Assembly: GCA_963717765.1 (NCBI GenBank)
Contig: CAVQWX010000005.1
Location: forward strand, 124,001-188,000
DNA length: 64,000 bases
Direction: 5' to 3'
Source: JACDER01 sp963717765
GTDB taxonomy: Bacteria; Actinomycetota; Thermoleophilia; Gaiellales; Gaiellaceae
The notes under the pieces were generated by a model. It saw only the letters and a list, made by a program, of their open reading frames with translations. It did no database searches and was not told the DNA's origin. The position numbers were made by a program, and so were the translations under genes. Positions 54,181 through 62,738 of this stretch are shown here, one piece after another (position 1 is the first letter of the stretch; each line of letters begins with the position of its first letter).

Positions 54181-54873
54181 ATGCACAATCCCGCTGTGAC
54201 CACCGTGCTCGTGGTCGATGACGACCCGATCGTCCTGAACGTGGTCGTGCGCTACCTCGAGCGGGACGGCTTCCACGCGCTGACCGCGAGGGACGGAGAG
54301 GATGCGCGGGCGCTCCTCGAGCGGGAGCGCCCGAGCCTCGTCGTTCTCGACGTGATGCTGCCGGGAATCGACGGCCTGTCGCTTTGCCGCTGGATCCGGG
54401 CGAGATCCGATCTGCCCGTGATCCTGCTGACCGCTCGGGGCGAGGAAGCCGACCGCATCGTCGGGCTCGAGCTCGGCGCCGACGATTACGTGACGAAGCC
54501 CTTCTCGCCACGAGAGCTGGCGACGCGCGTGCGCACGGTGCTTCGGCGCACGACCTCGGCGCCCCCGCCGACCGAGCGGCTGGAGATCGGAGAGCTTGCG
54601 CTCGACGCGGCCACGCGAGAAGTCCATCGAAACGGCGGCCTCCTGAAGCTGACCGCCAAGGAGTTCGATCTGCTGTGGTTCCTGGCCTCGAACCGGAACC
54701 ATGTCTTCTCTCGCGATCAACTCATGGATCGAGTCTGGGGGTACGAACCGGCTTCCGACTCGGGCACCGTCACCGTCCATGTGCGCCGGCTCCGGGAGAA
54801 GATCGAGCAGGACCCCTCGCAGCCGGAGTTGCTCGAAACCGTTTGGGGCGTCGGCTACCGGGTGCGCGCATGA
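54181..54873 (+). CDS. OmpR-family response regulator
   Basis: A 230-residue regulator, started at ATG 54181 (or GTG 54196). The receiver has VLVVDDDP, the phosphorylated Asp in LVVLDVMLPGIDG, and the Lys in DDYVTKPFSP. The C-terminal winged helix has LLKLTAKEFDLLWFL, FSRDQLMDRVWG and TVTVHVRRLREKIE. It overlaps the kinase gene by 4 bases. Placement after dipZ suggests control of thiol or envelope stress genes. Confidence 0.92.
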   Translation: MHNPAVTTVLVVDDDPIVLNVVVRYLERDGFHALTARDGEDARALLERERPSLVVLDVMLPGIDGLSLCRWIRARSDLPVILLTARGEEADRIVGLELGADDYVTKPFSPRELATRVRTVLRRTTSAPPPTERLEIGELALDAATREVHRNGGLLKLTAKEFDLLWFLASNRNHVFSRDQLMDRVWGYEPASDSGTVTVHVRRLREKIEQDPSQPELLETVWGVGYRVRA

Positions 54874-55974
54874 TCGAGGCCGCGCTCATCCTCGGGCTAG
54901 GGACGCTCGTGGCGGGAGTCGCGCTTGCAGCCGCCTTGCGTTTTCTCCCTTCGGTGCGCCTCCAGATCGTCGGGCTGGCGGTGCTTGCCGTCATCCTGCC
55001 GCTCGTGGCCGTGCTCGCCTCCGGCTGGGTGATGTTCCATATGCACGCCGACGTGAAGATCCTCGCCGTCTCGGCGGCGGCAGCTCTCTCCGCCGTGATA
55101 GGCGCGCTTCTCCTGGCCGGCTGGATCCTGCGGCCGCTGGAGCGCCTGCGCGGTATCTCGGCACAACTCGCCGGCGGCTCGCTCGAGGTGAGAGCGCCGA
55201 ATCGACGGGCCGCGTGAAGTCGCAGACGTCGGTCGCTCCTTCAATGAAATGGCGGCGAGCATCGAGGAGCTGTTCGACGCTCGCCGACAGCTCGTTGCCT
55301 GGGCGAGCCACGATTTGAGGACTCCGCTCGCATCGCTGCGCGCGATGCTCGAGGCGCTCGAAGACGGTCTCGCCGAGCCTGACGAGTACCTGCCCGCGAT
55401 CGGAGAGCAGGTTCAAACGCTCGCGACGCTGGTGGACGACCTCTTCGAGCTCGCACGCATCGACGCAGGCGTTCTGACGCTCGAGCTTCGGCAAGCCTCG
55501 CTGCGCGCCGTGGTCGAGTCCTCCGTCCGCGCCCTCGAAGCCGAGGCGCGGGCACGTAACGTGCGACTCGAGACACGAGTCGACCCGGCCGTCTCCGAGG
55601 TATGGATGGCGCCGGAGAAGGTGGAGCGTGTGCTGCTCAACCTGCTGACGAACGCCCTTCGTCACACGCCAAGCGACGCGTCCATAGCGGTGGTTGTCGA
55701 GTCACAAAACGGGTGTGTGCTGGTTGCCGTCGACGACAGCGGTCAAGGACTGACGGCGACGGCAGCGCGCCGCATGTTCGAGCGCTTCTGGCGCGGCGAC
55801 GACTCGCGAACGCCGGGGACGGGCGGCGCGGGACTCGGACTCGCGATTGCCCAGGGTCTCGTCGAGGCACACGGGGGCGAGATCTGGGCCGAGAATAGGA
55901 CCGCCGGTGGGGCGCGCATCGCGTTCACGCTTCCTCTTGCTCGTGACGTCTCGCCAGCTGCGCACGCGCTTTAG
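54870..55974 (+). CDS. sensor histidine kinase (extra base at about 55200)
   Basis: ATG 54870 overlaps the regulator stop. Two hydrophobic helices (residues 5-20 and 28-50) and a third near 70-90 lead to a HAMP-like segment (GWILRPLERLRGISAQLAGG). Removing one A at 55200 joins this with DGPREVADVGRSFNEMAASI and restores a complete kinase of 367 residues: H-box LVAWASHDLRTPLASL, N-box LLNLLTNALRHTP, G1 VDDSGQGL, and GGAGLGLAIAQGLV. Without the repair the first frame stops at 55217. The two halves are otherwise intact. Confidence 0.85.
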
Positions 55975-56032
55975 CAAGCGCCGCGGTGGACGGTTCGGCG
56001 AAGTTCGAGCGGCGTGGCCGAGCCGGACAGCG

Positions 56033-56848
56033 TCACGCCCGCGCCAGGTTCGCCGCCACAGCCCGCAGAATCGCCTTGACGTGGAAGACGGCGAGGCCTG
56101 GGTGCTTCGCCAGGATCCTGGCCACGAGCCCGCTTATGTGTGGGGCGGCGAAGCTGTTCCCGGTCGCCGTCAGCCAGCCGCCGTCCCGCCACGCGACACG
56201 CACGTCGATCCCCGTCGCGCCGAACTCGACCGGGGGATTCGGGTTGCAGTAGACGAGCGTGGGGTCCTGGACCTCGTGGGCCGCGACTGAGACAACGGCC
56301 GCGTACAGGGAGGGCGCGCTCGCGATCGGCACGTTGTTCGCCGCGGTGACGAGGACGATGTTGCGGAAGTAGGCCTCGTCCGTGAGCTCGTGCAGCAGCT
56401 CGAACAGATCGCGCCTGGTCGATCCGAGGCTCATGTTGCAGACGTCCATCCCGTTCTCGATCGCCCACTGCAGGCCGCGGGCAAAGACCGGCCCGCGCCC
56501 GCGAAGCCGCGGCCCGAGGACGCGGACGCTGTAGAGCTCGCAGTCGGGAGCCAGCGACCGGATGATCCCCGCGCAGGCCGTTCCGTGACCGAACGTGTCC
56601 TCGTGCGGCTCGGTGTTGACCGTCCCGCCCGCCGGCCCTTCGACGGAGACGTAGCCCTCCACGTGGCCGACGGCGGGATGTCCGGCGTCGACGCCACTGT
56701 CGATGACGGCGACCTTGACGCCCTTCCCGGTGCTGCCCCCCCACGCCCACTCGGGCGTGATCTCGTCCAGAAGCGGGATCGGGTCGATCGGCCGCACCGC
56801 GTCCGCCTCGAACGCGGACGACCACGCTGGGCGGGGATCTGCGCTCAT
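56033..56848 (-). CDS. subtilisin-like (S8) protease in a RiPP-type locus, no signal peptide
   Basis: A 271-residue S8 peptidase with catalytic Asp in KVAVIDSGVDAGHP, His in DTFGHGTACAG and Ser in TGNSFAAPHISG. There is no export signal or prodomain, so it is probably cytosolic. Its ATG overlaps the GAF gene stop, and both follow the FHA-ABC gene. Cytosolic subtilases with radical SAM genes often cleave leader peptides of RiPPs, the role I infer. It converges on the kinase gene. Confidence 0.88.
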   Translation of the reverse strand: MSADPRPAWSSAFEADAVRPIDPIPLLDEITPEWAWGGSTGKGVKVAVIDSGVDAGHPAVGHVEGYVSVEGPAGGTVNTEPHEDTFGHGTACAGIIRSLAPDCELYSVRVLGPRLRGRGPVFARGLQWAIENGMDVCNMSLGSTRRDLFELLHELTDEAYFRNIVLVTAANNVPIASAPSLYAAVVSVAAHEVQDPTLVYCNPNPPVEFGATGIDVRVAWRDGGWLTATGNSFAAPHISGLVARILAKHPGLAVFHVKAILRAVAANLARA

Positions 56849-57540
56849 TCCATCGGCGAGGAGCGGGCGCGCAGGTATTCGGCGAACGCGACCAGGACAT
56901 CGCGGCAGGCCTTGCGCTCGGTCTCGCCGTATCGCGTGATCTCCTGCACGAGGCGCGCGAGCTCGACCGCGTCGCGGGAGATGTCGTCAGCCCCCTCGGC
57001 GTCGGCATCGGCCATGAGGCCCGCGACGTTCTCGTACGTGCGGGAAAGCTGGAGCGCGACTGCCGCCTGGTTGGCGAAGAGCCCGAGCGCCTCCAGGTCC
57101 CCAGCGCTGAAACCACCCTCCTTGTCGAGCAGTTCCAGCGCCCCGATCACGTTGTGGCCGTAGAAGAGCGGAACGCACAGCACCGTCTCGGGCACGTAGC
57201 CGACGCTGTCCGCGATGTCGGAGGCGAGGCGCGGGTCTCCAGCGGCGTCCCGGATGGCCATCGCCTGGCCGCTGGCGGCGACGATCCCGGCGATCCCGTG
57301 TCCGAGGGGCACGCGGAACCGCTTCACCTCCGCCGCCCGCGAGCCGATCGCGACCTCGAACGTGAGGTCGTCGTTCTCCTCGTCGAGCAGGAAGAGCGCG
57401 CCGGCCCGGGCGCCGATCACGTGCGCGCCCGTCTCGACGATCATCTCCAGGAGCCGCGCGTGGGAGACCGGGGAGCCGATGATCCCGGCGGTCGCGGCCA
57501 GGTGAAGCGTGTCCCGGTCCCGCTCGTTGGCCTCGCTCAT
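56845..57540 (-). CDS. GAF-domain protein
   Basis: A 231-residue protein with one GAF domain (residues 15-175): GARAGALFLLDEENDDLTFE, VPLGHGIAGIVAASGQAMAI, and CVPLFYGHNVIGALELLDKE. The acidic helical tail (residues 180-231) lacks an enzymatic or DNA-binding domain. It may sense a ligand for the neighbouring transporter and protease. It overlaps the protease gene by 4 bases and starts 18 bases after the transporter stop. Confidence 0.85.
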   Translation of the reverse strand: MSEANERDRDTLHLAATAGIIGSPVSHARLLEMIVETGAHVIGARAGALFLLDEENDDLTFEVAIGSRAAEVKRFRVPLGHGIAGIVAASGQAMAIRDAAGDPRLASDIADSVGYVPETVLCVPLFYGHNVIGALELLDKEGGFSAGDLEALGLFANQAAVALQLSRTYENVAGLMADADAEGADDISRDAVELARLVQEITRYGETERKACRDVLVAFAEYLRARSSPME

Positions 57541-57558
57541 CGGCTCGCCAGCATACGG

Positions 57559-60500
57559 TCAGCTCGAGGCGAGGGGCGCGATCCGCGTCGCCGCGCGCGC
57601 CTGCGCGAGCGCGCGCTGCCGGGCCGCAATCCGCTCGGCGATCGCCTGCCGCGCGTCCTCGTCGTGGTCGAGCAGCGAGAGGAAGTCCGCGCGCGCGAGG
57701 CTGTACAGCTGCGTCGGCATCGTCGTGCGCACGGTCGCCACCCGCGGCTCGTCGGCCAGCAGGGCCATCTCCCCGAAGTAGTCGCCCTCGTTCAGCGTGT
57801 TCACGCGGCGGTCGCGTGTCCCGTCGTGGACGACGACTTCGACCTGCCCGCTGGCCACGACGTAGAGCTTCTTCCCGGTCTCCCCCTGCCGCACGATGTC
57901 CTCCCCGGACTGAAACTGCTCCGCGGTCAGCCGCTCGGCCAGCTCGGACAGCTCCTGCGGACCGAGCTCGGCGAGGAGCGGGACGGTGCGCAGCCGCCCG
58001 ACCTCGATGCCCACGGGGGCGAGCCCCGCCCCCACGTATGCCATCTGCTCGTCGTACAGGCGCTGGTACGGGCCGCCTGCGCGCACCAGCTCCGCGTGCG
58101 CTCCCTCCTCGACGAGCTCTCCCTGGTCGAGCACGAAGATGTGATCGCTGCGCGCCGACAGGGACAGACGGTGCGTGATGCTGATCGTCGTCCTACCCTT
58201 GGCCAGCTCGTCGAGCGTCTCGAGGATCTCGGCCTCCGTCCGGGCGTCGAGCGCGCTCGTCGCCTCATCCAGGATGAGCACGGTCGGATCACGCAGCAGC
58301 GCGCGCGCGATCGCGAGGCGCTGGCGCTGGCCGCCGCTCATACGCACGCCGCGCTCGCCGAGCACGGTGTCCGGACCGGCCGGGAGCGAGTCGATCCAGC
58401 TCTCCAGCCGGGCTGCCCGGGCGGCCTCGAGGACCTCGGCGTCCGTCGCCCCTTCGCAGGCCAGCGCGATGTTCTCGCGCAGCGTCGTGTCGAACAGGAA
58501 GGTGTCCTGGAAGACCAGCCCGATCTGGGCGCGGAACGAGGCGATCTCCAGCTCGCGCACGTCACGGCCGTCGTACAGGACGCGCCCCTCCTGCGGGTCC
58601 CAGAAGCGCAGCAGGAGGTTGACGACGGTGCTCTTCCCCGATCCGGAGGGGCCGACGATGGCGACGTGCTTCCCGGCGGGGATGGTCAGGCTGAGGTCGT
58701 GCAGGATCGGCCGGCTGGCCTCGTAGCCGAACCCGACCCTCTCGAGGCGAATCTCGTGCGGCGCGCGCGGGAGCGCCTGGGCGTCCGGCGGCTCCTCGAT
58801 CGCGATCGGCTCGTCCAGCACCTCCAGCATGCGGTCGAACGCGCCGGCCGCGCGCTGCACCTGCTGGCCGACGTTCGCGAGCGTCGTGATCGGCTGGAGG
58901 AACGACGGCAGGAGACCGACGAACGCGACCAGCGTCCCCAGGCTCATGTGCCCCTTGATCACGAGGTAGCCTCCGACCCCGATGATCACGAGCTGCCCGA
59001 AGGTGACCGCGATGCCGATGCTCGCCTCGAACAGCGTGCTGAGGACGACAACCCGCACGATCGCGCGCAGCAGCCCTCCGATCGCCCCCCGGTAGGCGCC
59101 GATCGCGCGCCGTTCCAGCCCGAAGGCCTTCACCACCGACTGCGCCGAGAGGTTCTCCTGGATGTTCGAGGCGACCTGCCCGTAGATCGTCTGCACCTCG
59201 AAGCTCGCCCCGCGCAGCCGCGAGAGGAGAAGGACGTAGCTCACGCAGAAGAGCGGGACGACGAGGAAGACGAGCGCGCCCAGGATGGGGCTCAGCACGA
59301 TCGCGGTGACCGCGGCCGCGAGCGCGGTGAGGACGAGCAGCAGCCCTTCGGACAGCACCGCCGTCGTCGCCTCCTGCACCGTGTTCAGGTCCTGCGAGAG
59401 CCGCGCCATCAGGTCGCCGACCTTCGCGCGGCCGTAGAAGTTGTGCGAGAGGAACTGGAGCCGCTCGAACATCCGCTCCTGGAGGCCGAAGAGCACGCGC
59501 TGGTTTACGACCGCGGTCACGTACGAGCGCCGCATGGTCAGAAGCGCGTTCGCGACGAAGATCGCGAACAGGACCCCGACGAAGACCCCGAGCTTGCTGA
59601 TGCTGCCGTCCGGGATGATCGTGTCGAACAGGTACTTGAAGCCGAGCGGGATGGCGATCGTCAGAGCGACCGCGAGCACCATGTAGACGAAGATCTCGAT
59701 CCAGCGCCACTTGTACGGCCGCATGAGCGGAGCCAGGTGCCCGAGGAGCACGCGGAACGTTGCGCGGAACCCGGTCAGCTCGCGCAGGCTCGCGAGCCAG
59801 AGCTCCTCCAGCGAGCCGAGCGGCCGCTGGTATACGGCCGCGGCGGCCTGGTCGCGCCGCTCGGGGTCGTACGTCTCGAGGAAGCGGCGAAGCGGCTCCG
59901 GCCCGTGCGTCTTCAGGAGGAAACCGACGAACGAGATCGGCACGACGAGGCCCGGGTCGGGCGAGAAGACCGAGACCTCCGCTTCCCCCGCGAGTTCCGC
60001 GCGAACCGCCTCGTCCGCCTCCTCGATCGAGGGCGCGCTGCCAAGCCTGCTGCCGGCGATCCCCGCGATCCCGTCCACGAACAGCGACGCCTTCGCTGCC
60101 TCCGGGCCGAACCAGCGGCCGACGAGCAGGCGGGCGAGGTCGTACACGACCGGAGGGCCGGGATTCTCGGGTTGCACGACGCGGAGGAGCCCCTCCTCCG
60201 CGCTCGCCCGCGTGACCGGCGACCCCTCCTCCACGACCGCATCCGTCAGATAGACCTGGACGGGCTCGCCGAGCCGGTCCTGCGGAGGCGAGAGCAGCGC
60301 CTCGAGCGCGGCGATCGCCCTTTCGGCGTCGCGCAGCTCGGCAGCCGCCCTCCCCGCGGGGTACGAGCCCCGCGGGGCATGGATGGTCACGCCCTTGCCG
60401 GCGAAGGTCTGCCACTCGGGAAGCGCCCCGGAGACGAGCGTCGCCTCTCGCACCACAGAGGCATCCCGCGTCGCCGTCGGCGCCCCGTCCCATTCGACGA

Positions 60501-60768
60501 CCGCGAGGACGGAGCCGACCCCGATCACGTCGCCGGCGGCCAGGCGCGTCGCTCCCTCGATCCTCTCGCCGTTCACCCAGGTCCCGTTCGTCGAACCGAG
60601 GTCGTCGATCTCGAGCCCGCCGTCGAGCGGCCGGACGACCGCGTGCCGGCGCGACACCATTGGCGCGTCCATGAGCACGTCGACGTCCTCGCGCCCGAAC
60701 GTGAGGGGCGCGATGACCCGGAGGCGCTGGCCCGCAAGCGGGCCGTTCTTGACGATCAGCGCGGGCAC
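57559..60768 (-). CDS. FHA-peptidase-like-ABC-cNMP fusion transporter
   Basis: A 1069-residue protein with an unusual order. Residues 1-95: FHA domain (TFGREDVDVLMDAPMVSRRH, DLGSTNGTWVNG). Residues 115-340: a degenerate gluzincin (peptidase_MA-like) domain in which the usual HExxH is VVYDLARLL and the closing part is LKTHGPEPLRRFLETYD. Residues 360-640: six-helix ABC transmembrane domain. Residues 670-900: NBD with Walker A GPSGSGKSTVVN, signature MSGGQRQRLAIAR, Walker B VLILDEATSALD. Residues 925-1069: a cyclic-nucleotide-binding domain (GEDIVRQGETGKKLYVVASG; GDYFGEMALLADEPRVA). It probably exports the modified peptide made by the divergent radical SAM genes, gated by a phosphoprotein and a nucleotide or a related small molecule. 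Confidence 0.88.
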   Translation of the reverse strand: MPALIVKNGPLAGQRLRVIAPLTFGREDVDVLMDAPMVSRRHAVVRPLDGGLEIDDLGSTNGTWVNGERIEGATRLAAGDVIGVGSVLAVVEWDGAPTATRDASVVREATLVSGALPEWQTFAGKGVTIHAPRGSYPAGRAAAELRDAERAIAALEALLSPPQDRLGEPVQVYLTDAVVEEGSPVTRASAEEGLLRVVQPENPGPPVVYDLARLLVGRWFGPEAAKASLFVDGIAGIAGSRLGSAPSIEEADEAVRAELAGEAEVSVFSPDPGLVVPISFVGFLLKTHGPEPLRRFLETYDPERRDQAAAAVYQRPLGSLEELWLASLRELTGFRATFRVLLGHLAPLMRPYKWRWIEIFVYMVLAVALTIAIPLGFKYLFDTIIPDGSISKLGVFVGVLFAIFVANALLTMRRSYVTAVVNQRVLFGLQERMFERLQFLSHNFYGRAKVGDLMARLSQDLNTVQEATTAVLSEGLLLVLTALAAAVTAIVLSPILGALVFLVVPLFCVSYVLLLSRLRGASFEVQTIYGQVASNIQENLSAQSVVKAFGLERRAIGAYRGAIGGLLRAIVRVVVLSTLFEASIGIAVTFGQLVIIGVGGYLVIKGHMSLGTLVAFVGLLPSFLQPITTLANVGQQVQRAAGAFDRMLEVLDEPIAIEEPPDAQALPRAPHEIRLERVGFGYEASRPILHDLSLTIPAGKHVAIVGPSGSGKSTVVNLLLRFWDPQEGRVLYDGRDVRELEIASFRAQIGLVFQDTFLFDTTLRENIALACEGATDAEVLEAARAARLESWIDSLPAGPDTVLGERGVRMSGGQRQRLAIARALLRDPTVLILDEATSALDARTEAEILETLDELAKGRTTISITHRLSLSARSDHIFVLDQGELVEEGAHAELVRAGGPYQRLYDEQMAYVGAGLAPVGIEVGRLRTVPLLAELGPQELSELAERLTAEQFQSGEDIVRQGETGKKLYVVASGQVEVVVHDGTRDRRVNTLNEGDYFGEMALLADEPRVATVRTTMPTQLYSLARADFLSLLDHDEDARQAIAERIAARQRALAQARAATRIAPLASS

Positions 60769-60884
60769 GAGCTCACTTCATCCGGCTTGGTGTACACGTC
60801 CGCGCGCGGAGGCCGGCCGGTCACGCTTTGCATTTATTCCCCCCGTTTGGCAAGGTCGAGAATACCGGGCTGAAAGGGAGGATC
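60769..60884. promoter_or_regulatory. divergent promoter region of the RiPP locus
   Basis: The 116 bases between the transporter and the first radical SAM gene hold an AAGGGAGG ribosome site (near 60874) for the maturase. I see no precursor peptide here: the only frame, MHLFPPFGKVENTGLKGRI from TTG 60828, runs directly into the maturase. Confidence 0.5.
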
Positions 60885-62738
60885 ATGCGTGGCCTCGACG
60901 CGGGCCCGCCACAGCGGGTCGCGCTAGTCAACATGCCGTTCGCCGGGGCGAACAGGCCCTCGATCCAGTGCGGCCTGCTCAAGGCAGGTCTCGTCCGCGA
61001 GGGCCACGAGGTTGACGTGCACTACCTCAACCTCGAGCTCGCGGCCGAGATCGGCGAGGTGACTTATCGCAAGCTCGCGGACCTCCGCTGGGATCACCTC
61101 CTGGGCGAGTGGCTCTTCTCCGCAGCCGCTTTCGGGCCGCGGGACGACGAGGAGGCGTACCGCGAGGCGCACCCAAGCCTGCAGGAGACCTTCAAGCAGC
61201 TCGAGAAGGACTTCGACGAGCTCCGCCGGATGCGGAACGAGCTGTTCCCGGAGCTGATCGCGCGTTGGGCCGACGGGATCGACTGGGGCGCTTACCGGAT
61301 CGTCGGCTTCACCTCCACCTTCGAGCAGAACGTGTCCTCGCTCGCCCTCGCCCGGCGGATCAAGGAGAAGTGGCCCGAGGTCGTGATCGTCTTCGGCGGA
61401 GCCAACTACGACGGGGAAATGGGTCCTGAGTACGTGCGGGCATTCCCGTGGATCGACTACGCAGTCGTTGGAGAAGGCGACCAGGCATTGCCGGCGCTGG
61501 TCGCGCGGGTCGCGCGCAACGAGAGCGCGCTGGACGTGCCCGGTGTCGCCGGACGCCGGGAGGACGGGGCGGTCGAGAACGGCTCCGCTCCCAACATCCA
61601 CGACCTGGACGCACTTCCCGACCCTGACTACGACGAGTTCTTCGCCGCGCTGATGCGACTCGGGCGCCAAGAGGTCCTGGGCGAGTCGCTCCCGCTCCTC
61701 CTCTTCGAGAGCGCCCGCGGCTGCTGGTGGGGAGCGAAGCACCACTGCACCTTCTGCGGGCTGAACGCGCTCGGAATGGCCTATCGCTCGAAATCGCCGG
61801 AGCGCGTGCACGCCGAGCTCCGCCGCCAGTCTGCGCGCTACCAGATCGCGAACTTCGAGGCCGTCGACAACATCCTCGACATGCGCTACCTCGACGCGCT
61901 CTGCGAGCCGCTGATCGAGGACCGCGTCGACTACTCGATCTTCTACGAGGTCAAGGCGAACCTGAAGCGGGAGCAGCTGCACACGCTCTCGCGCGCAGGC
62001 ATCCGCATCCTCCAGCCCGGCATCGAGAGCCTGAGCACGCATGTACTCAAGCTCATGCGCAAGGGCACGACGATGCTGCAGAACGTGCGCCTGATGAAGT
62101 GGGCGCACTACTACGGGATCAAGGTCGCCTGGAACCTGCTCACCGGCTTCCCCGGCGAGACGCTCGAGGACTACGAACGGCAGGCGCGGCTCATGCCCCT
62201 GCTCGTCCACCTTCCCCCGCCGACCGGCGGCGGCGAGATCTGGATGGAGCGCTTCAGCCCGTACTTCACCGAAGACTCGTTCCCGGTCACCGACGTCGAG
62301 CCCTGGGCGGCGTACAGCTACGTCTATCCGCCCGAGCTGGACGTGCGCAAGATCGCGTATTTCTTCACCTACGCGATGGGAGATGTCGTGCCCGAGGAGT
62401 CTTTGACGGACGTGAACCTCGGGATCGAGCGGTGGCAAAAGCGCTGGGCGGCGTTGCCCAAGCGACCGCTTCTCGTATATCAGCGGGCTCCGGACTGGAT
62501 CCAGATCGTCGACCAGCGCGACGCCGAGGAAACCGCAGTGCATTCCTTCCAGGGGACTGACGCGGCCGCCTACGAGCTGTGCGGCGACATCGGAACGCCG
62601 GCGCGGGTGGCGTCGGAGCTCGACGCGGCTCCCGCCGAAGTGGAGAGCGCGCTGCGCAGGTTCTGCGACAGCGGCCTGATGATCGAGGAGGACGGCAGGT
62701 ACCTCAGCCTCGCCCTGCCGGTGAACGCGAATTGGTGA
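60885..62738 (+). CDS. B12-binding radical SAM RiPP maturase (rSAM_ocin_1 type)
   Basis: ATG 60885 follows AAGGGAGG. A 617-residue protein: an N-terminal cobalamin-binding-like domain (VALVNMPFAGANRPSIQCGL; VGFTSTFEQNVSSLALARRI; VVIVFGGANYDGEMG) and a radical SAM core whose cluster loop is CWWGAKHHCTFCGLNALGM. FEAVDNILDMRYL and GIRILQPGIESLSTHVLKLM match the peptide-maturation class often called RiPP maturation radical SAM protein 1. Such enzymes methylate or cross-link precursor peptides. The ATG is not preceded by any other gene, so it leads its operon; the stop overlaps the next gene. Confidence 0.88.
   Translation: MRGLDAGPPQRVALVNMPFAGANRPSIQCGLLKAGLVREGHEVDVHYLNLELAAEIGEVTYRKLADLRWDHLLGEWLFSAAAFGPRDDEEAYREAHPSLQETFKQLEKDFDELRRMRNELFPELIARWADGIDWGAYRIVGFTSTFEQNVSSLALARRIKEKWPEVVIVFGGANYDGEMGPEYVRAFPWIDYAVVGEGDQALPALVARVARNESALDVPGVAGRREDGAVENGSAPNIHDLDALPDPDYDEFFAALMRLGRQEVLGESLPLLLFESARGCWWGAKHHCTFCGLNALGMAYRSKSPERVHAELRRQSARYQIANFEAVDNILDMRYLDALCEPLIEDRVDYSIFYEVKANLKREQLHTLSRAGIRILQPGIESLSTHVLKLMRKGTTMLQNVRLMKWAHYYGIKVAWNLLTGFPGETLEDYERQARLMPLLVHLPPPTGGGEIWMERFSPYFTEDSFPVTDVEPWAAYSYVYPPELDVRKIAYFFTYAMGDVVPEESLTDVNLGIERWQKRWAALPKRPLLVYQRAPDWIQIVDQRDAEETAVHSFQGTDAAAYELCGDIGTPARVASELDAAPAEVESALRRFCDSGLMIEEDGRYLSLALPVNANW

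Noticed and set aside
34580..55974. Programmed ribosomal frameshifting at the interrupted genes
   Set aside because: There is no shared slippery sequence or downstream structure, both insertions and a deletion occur, and the genes are unrelated; sequence errors explain them better.
57154..60873. A 1239-codon open frame on the plus strand opposite the fusion exporter
   Set aside because: It is the antisense of a gene with clear Walker, FHA and cNMP motifs; its product is an Arg/Glu/Asp/His-rich low-complexity chain typical of GC-rich shadows.
60828..60884. A RiPP precursor peptide upstream of the first maturase
   Set aside because: The only frame is continuous with the maturase and has no stop; it contains no leader-core pattern.
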